From: Dehalococcoidales bacterium
GTDB taxonomy: Bacteria > Chloroflexota > Dehalococcoidia > Dehalococcoidales > RBG-16-60-22
Assembly: GCA_023135135.1 (NCBI GenBank)
Contig: JAGLTT010000050.1
Span: forward strand, 1 to 5,970
Reading direction: 5' to 3'
DNA: 5,970 nt
Each line of letters begins with the position of its first letter. Position 1 is the first letter of the stretch. The position numbers were made by a program, and so were the translations under genes. The notes beneath the pieces were generated by a model. It had not been told where the DNA came from, made no database searches, and saw only the letters and a program-made list of their open reading frames with translations. This document shows, in pieces, positions 1 to 5,970 of the stretch.

Positions 1-2
1 CG

Positions 3-242
3 GCCTTCGAGGCTGCCGAAGCGGCAATAGACGTCGTGACAGAGGTAGTTGAGGGTGTAGATAAGGCGGATAAAAAAGATAAGGTAGAAAGCGCCGATAA
101 AGAGTTAAAGAAAGCGGGTAAAGAACCCAAGGGCAAAATGGAAGCGCGCCTGGAATCTCTGGCCAGGATGTACGAGGCCAAGAAGTCCCAGTATGGTAAA
201 AAGGGGACCGACACCGAAGACGAGGATGCTGAAAAGGATTAA
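3..242 (+). CDS. C-terminal end of an unidentified charged protein (5' end outside window)
   Basis: The reading frame is open to the left window edge and stops with TAA at 240-242, leaving 79 visible codons. A GTG at 36 could be a start, but no Shine-Dalgarno sequence precedes it and the codons upstream (reading AFEAAEAAIDVV) have the same helical, Ala/Glu-rich character, so a truncated longer gene is the better reading. After that helix the tail is dominated by Lys, Asp and Glu, contains a possible short amphipathic helix (MEARLESLARMYEAKK), and ends in an acidic run (TDTEDEDAEKD). There are no cysteines, no membrane segment and no recognisable catalytic motif. I do not recognise the family. 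Such tails are often disordered extensions of nucleic-acid-binding or structural proteins, but nothing here proves that. Confidence refers to the frame being coding, not to a function. Confidence 0.6.
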   Translation, partial: AFEAAEAAIDVVTEVVEGVDKADKKDKVESADKELKKAGKEPKGKMEARLESLARMYEAKKSQYGKKGTDTEDEDAEKD

Positions 243-243
243 T

Positions 244-307
244 CTGGCACCATTCAACCGTTGTATACATTTATAAAAATATTAACTAAAAATTACGAAA
301 GTGCCAG
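244..307. repeat. 7-bp inverted repeat flanking an AT-rich segment
   Basis: CTGGCAC at 244-250 is exactly complementary to GTGCCAG at 301-307. The 50 bases between are strongly AT-rich. The left arm begins 2 bp after the stop codon of the upstream gene, and the right arm ends about 20 bp before the promoter of the next gene. It could form a long-loop structure in the transcript or mark a small inserted segment, but 7-bp arms so far apart can also arise by chance. There is no adjacent T-run to make it a convincing terminator. Confidence 0.25.
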
Positions 308-328
308 TGTGAGAAGTGAAAAGATAGC

Positions 329-357
329 TTGACTTTTTATAAAGTGAGCAATATACT
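329..357 (+). promoter_or_regulatory. sigma70-type promoter of the hendecad-repeat gene
   Basis: A -35 box TTGACT (329-334) and a -10 box TATACT (352-357) each differ from the consensus (TTGACA, TATAAT) at one position and are separated by exactly 17 bp. The boxes lie in an AT-rich spacer directly upstream of the plus-strand gene at 450. Transcription would begin near 364, giving a 5' leader of about 85 nt. Start-site mapping would settle it. Confidence 0.7.
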
Positions 358-397
358 TTGCACTAAGTGGTAGCCCAGCATTTATAGCCCATTATAT

Positions 398-419
398 TTC
401 AAGCTAATGAAGCTGTGAA
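398..419 (+). other. small hairpin in the 5' leader of the hendecad-repeat gene
   Basis: TTCAAGCT (398-405) can pair with AGCTGTGAA (411-419) as eight base pairs with one bulged G (415) around a five-base loop. It lies inside the predicted leader, about 18 bases ahead of the ribosome binding site. It may be a minor stabilising or regulatory structure. It does not match any riboswitch that I recognise, and the stem is AT-rich and short. Confidence 0.25.
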
Positions 420-436
420 CCTAATAAGATTAATTG

Positions 437-445
437 AAGGAGGTG
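437..445 (+). promoter_or_regulatory. strong ribosome binding site deciding the GTG start at 450
   Basis: AAGGAGGTG is a near-complete match to the anti-Shine-Dalgarno complement. The GGAGG core ends 6 nt before the GTG at 450. This fixes the unusual GTG as the start and implies efficient translation. Confidence 0.85.
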
Positions 446-449
446 TCTG

Positions 450-962
450 GTGGCTGACCAGAAAGACCGAACCAAGAAACCCTCTACTCCGGAAGAGTTA
501 GAAGCTGAAGCTCCTGCTGCGGAGGTCGAGGAAACTCCAGCATCAGTAGAAGAGCGACCGAAAAGTCCGCTTGACGAGGTTATGAGCCAAGCCGAAAGGG
601 CTTACGCTGCCTACATGGACGCCGAGCGTCAGGTCGCCAAGGCTTATCACGAGAATGAAGTGCAGGTAGCTAAAGCCTATAAGCGGGCGGAGCAGCAATC
701 CTATAGAGCTTATGAGGCTGCTTTGGATCAGGCTATGAAAGACCGGGACGAAGCGATAACCAAAGCCGCCAAAGCTCGTGAGAATGTAATAGCGCGGGCC
801 GAAGAAGCTTTTAAGAGTGCCGAAGAGGCAACCAATAGAGCTTATGAATCGGCTCTGGCTGAAGCTGCCAGGAAGCGTGAAGAAAACATAGGGAAAGCCT
901 GGAAAGTACGCGACGACACCATCGAACAGGCCTGGCAAATTTATTCCAAGATAGCCAGATAA
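450..962 (+). CDS. alanine-rich helical protein made of tandem 11-residue (hendecad) repeats
   Basis: This 170-residue protein of unknown function starts at GTG behind a strong ribosome binding site and its own promoter. Residues 1-42 are a Pro/Glu/Lys-rich, probably disordered N-terminal segment. From residue 54 to 163 there are ten consecutive 11-residue units without insertion or deletion, plus a partial unit at the end. Unit position 1 is mostly Ala, position 2 runs Y,Y,Y,Y,R,R,F,Y,R,R (then Y165), position 6 is Glu or Ile/Leu, position 9 is small, and position 11 is usually Lys/Arg. There is no signal peptide, membrane span, cysteine or proline in the repeat region, so a long cytoplasmic alpha helix is expected. 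Eleven-residue periodicity is known from right-handed coiled coils (such as ATP-synthase stalk b subunits) and from amphipathic surface-binding helices (LEA proteins, synuclein, perilipins). Which class applies here is not determined. No homologue is recognised by eye. Confidence 0.88.
   Translation: MADQKDRTKKPSTPEELEAEAPAAEVEETPASVEERPKSPLDEVMSQAERAYAAYMDAERQVAKAYHENEVQVAKAYKRAEQQSYRAYEAALDQAMKDRDEAITKAAKARENVIARAEEAFKSAEEATNRAYESALAEAARKREENIGKAWKVRDDTIEQAWQIYSKIAR
609..938 (+). repeat. ten in-phase 33-bp coding repeats (hendecads)
   Basis: Codons 54-163 divide into ten units of exactly 33 bp. The first two units share the hexapeptide QVAKAY (630-647 and 663-680), yet four of its six codons differ at the third base, so the repeats are old at DNA level and conserved at protein level. 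A higher-order period of four units (44 residues, 132 bp) is also visible: residues 84-121 and 128-165 are identical at 16 of 38 positions, and the 13-mer ATAGAGCTTATGA recurs at 703-715 and 835-847. Confidence 0.8.
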
Positions 963-1035
963 TTATAAAATTCGGGTGATTTATCAGAGGCAGCCGTTTC
1001 CGGGAGTGCTGGCAGAACCTTATAGTGGGGAATAA

Positions 1036-1101
1036 TTACCCGGGTAAGTGGTTATAGAGCGGGGTCTTCTTAAGCAGCAGACGGATTAATTAAGTAGTCT
1101 G
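1036..1101. other. spacer with two palindromes between the converging genes
   Basis: The 140 bp between the hendecad gene and the tubulin-like gene contain no credible ORF. They hold a perfect 12-bp palindrome TTACCCGGGTAA (1036-1047) and an imperfect 24-bp palindrome (1078-1101) with arms CAGAC/GTCTG around a central TTAATTAA. The second ends 2 bp before the stop codon of the minus-strand gene. Neither has the GC-rich stem plus T-run of an intrinsic terminator, so a role in ending the two converging transcripts is only possible. Confidence 0.25.
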
Positions 1102-1102
1102 A

Positions 1103-2278
1103 TTATAGCAGCGAGGGAATGTCATTTATCGTAATGTCAATCCCTCGTTGTGTGCTTACCACGCCTTCCTGGCGCTTCTTGAGTTCCGCAATGAGGTTAA
1201 TAGCTTTGGTGAAATAGTTCCTGACCTTTTCCACATCGCTCATTTCCGAAAGCATGATGGTAATGTCCAGGTTGCCTTTTTCCCTGGGGTAGTCACCGCT
1301 TCTTATTATTGCTTCCGGAGCCATGTTTTTAATATACATACCTAGCTCTTTTATCAGGTCGACATTAATTTCTCTGGCAGGGGCGGAAACGAGATAGAGG
1401 GCTCTCTTTGAGTCCAGGGGATTGCATTTAATTGATAGTCCGCTGATAGCTTCGTCCAGTGCCTGGACTCCCTTCTGTGTTTCCGTTGCTTTGTCTCTGA
1501 AATGCCGGCTCGAGGTAAACAATGATTTTAGTGACGAGGTATGAGAGCGGCCGTAGCCCAGGGTGGTCCAGCCTACCAGCGTCTGTATGATATCGCCGGC
1601 ATCGAGTATCTTGGCGCCGATGTATTTGGACTTTTTCTCTTCACCGGCACAGAGCAGGTTGAAAAACGGCTGGGTGATTGTGGTGTTTATCTTGGCAAGG
1701 TTATGCCTGAGAGAGGAGTCTTTGCTAACGTACCTCTGGTTATCGACCAGGAATATGGCGTCAGCAACCAGATAGCTTGATTTCAGGCAGGTGGCCACGT
1801 TATAGACCGTCCTGTCCTCGGTAGCCTCTTCATGTTCGAAAGGAAGGACGATTAGGTTGTAGATAGGCTTGTCGACGTACCGCTCCTTTATCTGCTGCGT
1901 TACCACGGAAATCGCCCCGGAGCCGGTACCTCCGGCAGCTCCGGCAATCAACAGGAAGGCGTCCGTTTCATGGAAATGCTTGGTGTTCCTTATCGTCTCG
2001 ATTATCTTGTCGGAGTCTTCTCTGGCAATCTCGGCGCCGAGCTCGTTAATTTTCCCGACGCCATGGCCGCCGGTTTTTTTATTTCCGATGAGAATGCGGT
2101 GGTCGTAATCAGACCTTATAGTGCTCAGTCCGCTCAGGTCCGCGATGTCGGTATTAACCGCATAGGCGCCGGTAACAATATTTAGCCCGCGCAGACCACG
2201 GGCTCTTCCATTAAGTCGGGCGAACTCATCGGCGATTCTGCCGCCGCATTGTCCGAATCCAACAACAACTAACTTCAT
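1103..2278 (-). CDS. tubulin/FtsZ-superfamily GTPase, divergent (not canonical FtsZ)
   Basis: This 391-residue cytoplasmic protein should bind GTP and may polymerise into filaments. The nucleotide-binding loops of the tubulin/FtsZ fold appear in order: GFGQCGGRIA at residues 7-16, AVNTD at 40-44, and the signature GAAGGTGSG at 113-121. A T7-like ILDAGDI at 224-230 keeps the two acidic residues (D226, D229) that in FtsZ and tubulin trigger GTP hydrolysis in the neighbouring subunit. The segment around 193-198 (NLAKIN) fits the central helix region. The rest differs from housekeeping FtsZ: the loop at 65-76 is Gly/His/Lys-rich (GNKKTGGHGVGK), and the C-terminus ends in a short hydrophobic IPSLL without the usual linker and conserved FtsZ tail. 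It is closer in character to the noncanonical FtsZ-like/CetZ-like proteins of archaea and some Chloroflexota. The start is the ATG at 2278, preceded by only a weak ribosome binding site (AAGGTTGAG) but by a good promoter. A role in division, shape or intracellular scaffolding cannot be chosen from sequence. Confidence 0.88.
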   Translation of the reverse strand: MKLVVVGFGQCGGRIADEFARLNGRARGLRGLNIVTGAYAVNTDIADLSGLSTIRSDYDHRILIGNKKTGGHGVGKINELGAEIAREDSDKIIETIRNTKHFHETDAFLLIAGAAGGTGSGAISVVTQQIKERYVDKPIYNLIVLPFEHEEATEDRTVYNVATCLKSSYLVADAIFLVDNQRYVSKDSSLRHNLAKINTTITQPFFNLLCAGEEKKSKYIGAKILDAGDIIQTLVGWTTLGYGRSHTSSLKSLFTSSRHFRDKATETQKGVQALDEAISGLSIKCNPLDSKRALYLVSAPAREINVDLIKELGMYIKNMAPEAIIRSGDYPREKGNLDITIMLSEMSDVEKVRNYFTKAINLIAELKKRQEGVVSTQRGIDITINDIPSLL

Positions 2279-2306
2279 AACTCAACCTTATTCAGGTAGC
2301 TTTCCT

Positions 2307-2336
2307 ATTTTACGCAATTCCGCAATAGGTTGTCAA
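2307..2336 (-). promoter_or_regulatory. sigma70-type promoter of the tubulin-like gene
   Basis: On the minus strand a perfect TTGACA -35 box (2336-2331) is followed after 18 bp by TAAAAT (2312-2307) as -10 box. Transcription would start near 2300, leaving a leader of about 22 nt. It sits in the 101 bp gap after the GAPDH gene, so the GTPase can be expressed independently of the glycolytic genes. Confidence 0.68.
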
Positions 2337-2379
2337 TCCGTACTTATGTACTTGGTGATAATTTTATTAACTCTTTTCC

Positions 2380-3393
2380 TTACAGACCCTTTGAGGCCAT
2401 ATAAACCGCTAAATCGCCGAGCCGGCAGCTATAGGCCCACTCATTATCGTACCAGGCCAGTATCTTGACCATGTTGCCGCCGATAACCATGGTACTGGGA
2501 CCGTCGATGATGGAGCTGTGGGGATTGCCCTTGAAGTCCATGCTGACCAGCTCTTCCTCGCAGTATTCCAGGATATCTTTAAGCGGCCCAGCGGCGGCGG
2601 CTTTCAAGACCTGGTTGACCTGCTCCACCGTGACCTCTTTTTCCAGGTCGCAGACAAAGTCGATAACCGAGACGGTGGGCGTGGGCACGCGGAAAGCCAG
2701 GCCGTGGATTTTACCCTGAAGCGCCGGGATGACCTGGGTGACGGCCTTGGCGGCCCCGGTGGTGGTGGGTATCATGTTCAGGGCGGCAGCGCGCGCCCGG
2801 CGTGGGTCCGTGTGAATGGTATCCAGTACCACCTGGTCGTTGGTATATGAGTGGATGGTGGTCATCAGTCCCTTGCTGATGCCGAAGCTATCGTTCAGCA
2901 CCTTAACGGGAGGGGCGATGCCGTTGGTGGTGCAGGAGGCGTTGGAAATGACGTTGTGTTTGGCGGGGTCGTAGGCCTTTTCGTTGACGCCGAGGACGAC
3001 GGTGATGTCCTCATTCTTGGCGGGTGCCGAGATGATTACTTTCCTGGCGCCGCCCTGGCGATGGGCGACGGCCTTGGTAGCGTCCGTGAACAGGCCGGTG
3101 GACTCGATGACGATATCGACGCCGTAGTCCTTCCAGGGAATAGCGGCGGGGTCGCGCTCCTGGATTACTTTAATCTCCTGTCCATCGGCGACGATGGCTT
3201 TCTCTTTAGCGCTGACATCCCCGGGATAGCGGCCGAAGATGCTGTCCCATTTCAGCAGGTGGGCATTGGTTTTAGTATCGGCCAGGTCATTGACAGCCAC
3301 CACTTCAAGGTCGTCCTTGTGGTACTGTTTCATGGCCCTGAGTGTGAGCCGCCCGATACGCCCGAAGCCGTTAATGCCGATTCTGGTTTTCAT
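2380..3393 (-). CDS. gap: glyceraldehyde-3-phosphate dehydrogenase, phosphorylating, type I
   Basis: This cytoplasmic enzyme reversibly converts glyceraldehyde 3-phosphate, NAD(P)+ and phosphate into 1,3-bisphosphoglycerate in glycolysis and gluconeogenesis. The protein is 337 residues, the normal full length. The dinucleotide-binding motif INGFGRIGR is at residues 7-15, with N35-D36 after the second strand, where NAD-preferring enzymes keep an acidic residue. The active site SNASCTTNG holds the nucleophile C154, with the partner histidine H181 in TTIHSYTNDQ. The sugar-phosphate-binding PRRARAAA and FRVPTPTVSVID segments and the C-terminal WYDNEWAYS are all present. The residue after CTTN is Gly rather than the more common Cys, a tolerated variant. 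The ATG at 3393 has an excellent ribosome binding site. The gene lies 70 bp after the dehydratase-like gene, across a hairpin cluster, on the same strand as enolase. I see no strong promoter directly upstream, though the AT-rich stretch at 3407-3430 could hold a weak one. Confidence 0.97.
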   Translation of the reverse strand: MKTRIGINGFGRIGRLTLRAMKQYHKDDLEVVAVNDLADTKTNAHLLKWDSIFGRYPGDVSAKEKAIVADGQEIKVIQERDPAAIPWKDYGVDIVIESTGLFTDATKAVAHRQGGARKVIISAPAKNEDITVVLGVNEKAYDPAKHNVISNASCTTNGIAPPVKVLNDSFGISKGLMTTIHSYTNDQVVLDTIHTDPRRARAAALNMIPTTTGAAKAVTQVIPALQGKIHGLAFRVPTPTVSVIDFVCDLEKEVTVEQVNQVLKAAAAGPLKDILEYCEEELVSMDFKGNPHSSIIDGPSTMVIGGNMVKILAWYDNEWAYSCRLGDLAVYMASKGL

Positions 3394-3398
3394 TTTCG

Positions 3399-3403
3399 CC
3401 TCC
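3399..3403 (-). promoter_or_regulatory. ribosome binding site of gap
   Basis: GGAGG on the minus strand lies 5 nt before the ATG. It is much stronger than the sites in front of the dehydratase-like and tubulin-like genes, in keeping with high expression of GAPDH. Confidence 0.8.
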
Positions 3404-3436
3404 TGAGTTTAAATTTGTATTTTTTTATTGGAAACC

Positions 3437-3456
3437 TATCCCCCTGTATCCCCCTT
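3437..3456. repeat. two tandem 10-bp C-tract units
   Basis: TATCCCCCTG (3437-3446) is followed directly by TATCCCCCTT (3447-3456), which differs only in the last base. The second unit runs into the left arm of the adjacent hairpin, so these units look like part of one composite repeat with the two hairpins to the right. Confidence 0.6.
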
Positions 3457-3484
3457 CCCTTGGCTATTTACGAAGGGAAGGGGG
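3450..3484. repeat. perfect 12-bp hairpin spanning the stop codon of the dehydratase-like gene
   Basis: CCCCCTTCCCTT (3450-3461) and AAGGGAAGGGGG (3473-3484) are perfectly complementary across an 11-base loop. The TAG stop of the minus-strand gene (3464-3466) lies inside the loop. On the transcript the stem is followed by a purine-rich sequence, not a U-run, so it is not a textbook terminator. It could slow RNases or polymerase between the two genes. The form resembles dispersed REP-like intergenic repeats. Confidence 0.7.
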
Positions 3485-4534
3485 AGTGTTTTTCGAAGGG
3501 GCTAACACCCCTTCGAGCTTCCCCTTTTTTACATTTACAGACCGTCTCCGGCCTCTCTGAATCATGTCCAGGAAGGCCTCGATGCGTGTCTTGATATGGT
3601 TGTTCAGGAAGAAGTCGTCGTTGCCTTCCAGCGTCAGCAGGGGCAGGTCGATGGCATCCCGGAAGATAATATCGCCGATGCCGCGATGGCAGAAAGCCTG
3701 CACGTAGTGGATAACGCCGTCCACCCGCCGTTTCTGGAGTTCTGTTTTTATATCTTTAAGTCGTTCGTTTACGGAGTAGGGGTAGGTATAGCTGGAATAC
3801 TGCTCGGCCAGGGATTTACCGGGCTCGGGCATGGCGAACTGGCGCTGGACCTCGTTAAAGACCACCCTGGCGCCGTGTTTTTCGATGAAGGGGTATAACT
3901 CCCGGGCATATACCGAGGGCACGCCGATATATGCTAGCCTGAGATGTCCGGTGGGGTGGGGCTGGCGCTGTGAGCAGTCTTGCAGTAAATTGAGCAAATC
4001 CTGCCGGTACTTGCGAAAATCCTGATTGAAGTCGGAGGCGGAGACGAGCCAGAGGTGGTTCTCCCAGCCGCTGACTGTATTCTCCCTCCAGGTAAGCTCG
4101 TCCAGTTTCAGCGCCAGGTCGCGGACGGGTTGAAGTGTGTCTCTAATTTTATCAGCTTCTTCCAGCGTGGTGCCGAGAGTCGCTGCCAGCTCCTCCAGCT
4201 TAGGCTGCATGAGGCAGGGGTCGGGACTGTCCGGGTAGGCGAAGGGTACGGCGTTCAACCCCTTGAGTTTCAGGGTTTCCATGAGCATGATAGTGTTGGA
4301 GCAGTCGCCGCCGGTGACACAGAGAACATCCCGGATGCCGGTGTCCATGCAGACGCCGTAGATTCCCTTAATCCAGCTGCAACAGTTAAGGGGAAAGCCG
4401 GCCCTCTCGGCGATGGTGATGAGACGTCCCGGATTGGGGTCGGCAACGAGGACATTGTTCAGGTCGATTGGCTGATAACCGGCGGCTATCAGAACCTCTA
4501 CGGGGACGGTAGTGGTGATGCCAATCTTCTTCAT
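3464..4534 (-). CDS. 2-hydroxyacyl-CoA dehydratase family protein (HgdB/BcrC-like), lone subunit with an extended tail
   Basis: This 356-residue cytoplasmic protein belongs to the family of the D-component subunits of 2-hydroxyacyl-CoA dehydratases and the related benzoyl-CoA reductases, in which each subunit carries an iron-sulfur cluster held by cysteines. It opens with the family-typical GITTTVPVEVLIAAGYQPID (residues 5-24). Candidate cluster ligands are C51/C52 (NCCSWIKG), C78 (GGDCSN) and C282 (QAFCHRG). The segment LTLEGNDDFF (299-309) and the following R317-IEAFLDM helix match the usual C-terminal region. Residues from about 327 onward (RGRRRS..., ending PPSLRK) look unlike the family and are largely encoded by hairpin repeats. 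The gene starts 14 nt after the hydrolase stop, so it is probably in one operon with it and enolase. No second dehydratase subunit and no ATP-dependent activator (HgdC-like) is in the window, so its substrate is unknown and it may act on something other than a hydroxyacyl-CoA. Confidence 0.85.
   Translation of the reverse strand: MKKIGITTTVPVEVLIAAGYQPIDLNNVLVADPNPGRLITIAERAGFPLNCCSWIKGIYGVCMDTGIRDVLCVTGGDCSNTIMLMETLKLKGLNAVPFAYPDSPDPCLMQPKLEELAATLGTTLEEADKIRDTLQPVRDLALKLDELTWRENTVSGWENHLWLVSASDFNQDFRKYRQDLLNLLQDCSQRQPHPTGHLRLAYIGVPSVYARELYPFIEKHGARVVFNEVQRQFAMPEPGKSLAEQYSSYTYPYSVNERLKDIKTELQKRRVDGVIHYVQAFCHRGIGDIIFRDAIDLPLLTLEGNDDFFLNNHIKTRIEAFLDMIQRGRRRSVNVKKGKLEGVLAPSKNTPPSLRK
3493..3516. 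repeat. perfect 9-bp hairpin inside the 3' end of the dehydratase-like gene
   Basis: TCGAAGGGG (3493-3501) pairs exactly with CCCCTTCGA (3508-3516) across a six-base loop. It lies 8 bp from the neighbouring hairpin and shares its G-tract/AAGG arm composition, so the two probably belong to one element. In the minus-strand gene it encodes residues 340-348. Confidence 0.7.
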
Positions 4535-4548
4535 CTGGACTCATTATA

Positions 4549-5970
<1,422 letters not shown>

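Noticed and set aside
36..242. A complete 68-residue gene starting at GTG 36
   Set aside because: There is no ribosome binding site and the frame continues upstream to the window edge with similar composition, so it is more likely the end of a longer gene.
543..938. 131-codon minus-strand ORF opposite the hendecad gene
   Set aside because: It mirrors the 33-bp coding repeats. The plus-strand frame has the promoter, ribosome binding site and protein-level periodicity with synonymous divergence.
1036..1047. Perfect 12-bp palindrome TTACCCGGGTAA as an operator
   Set aside because: One or two perfect 12-bp palindromes are expected by chance in about 6 kb, and it lies downstream of both neighbouring genes rather than at a promoter.
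1103..2278. Calling this gene ftsZ
   Set aside because: The GTPase loops fit the superfamily, but the middle loops and C-terminus do not look like housekeeping FtsZ, and a second ftsZ is likely elsewhere.
3450..3516. Intrinsic terminator at the hairpin cluster
   Set aside because: Neither hairpin is followed by a U-run in the minus-strand transcript, and a T-run on the plus strand (from about 3525) lies 8 or more bases from the stem with no plus-strand gene to terminate.
2851..3594. 247-codon plus-strand ORF
   Set aside because: It lies antisense to gap and the end of the dehydratase-like gene. The minus-strand product carries complete GAPDH motifs, while this translation is Gly/Val/Asp-rich with no domain and no ribosome binding site.

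Overview
The window looks like a chromosomal segment of an anaerobic bacterium. The gene set (glycolytic enolase and GAPDH, a lone HgdB/BcrC-type 2-hydroxyacyl-CoA dehydratase subunit, a divergent tubulin/FtsZ-like GTPase) and the mid-range GC content fit the Chloroflexota, most likely Dehalococcoidia. That placement is inferred from gene content only. No rRNA, tRNA, CRISPR array, transposase or phage gene is visible.

The left part (1-962) reads on the plus strand. It begins with the 3' end of a gene cut by the window edge, which encodes a very charged Lys/Glu/Asp-rich tail. About 200 bp of AT-rich spacer follows, holding a good sigma70-type promoter. Next is a 170-residue alanine-rich, highly charged helical protein built from ten consecutive, gapless 11-residue repeats. 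A 140 bp spacer (963-1102) separates it from the oppositely oriented genes to its right.

The right part (1103-5970) reads entirely on the minus strand. In transcription order it contains enolase (cut by the window edge), a metallo-beta-lactamase-fold hydrolase overlapping enolase by 8 nt, a 2-hydroxyacyl-CoA dehydratase-family protein 14 nt further on, GAPDH after a 70 bp gap, and a tubulin/FtsZ-superfamily GTPase with its own promoter. Spacing suggests that enolase, the hydrolase and the dehydratase-like protein are co-transcribed. GAPDH may be read through from them. The tubulin-like gene is probably also transcribed independently.

Enolase and GAPDH serve lower glycolysis/gluconeogenesis. 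The hydrolase and dehydratase-like protein between them have no assigned pathway here.

The two most unusual signals are the uninterrupted hendecad protein and a cluster of G/C-tract hairpins between the dehydratase-like gene and GAPDH. The hairpin cluster overlaps the 3' end of the dehydratase-like reading frame and appears to encode its basic C-terminal tail, as if a REP-like repeat had displaced the original stop codon.
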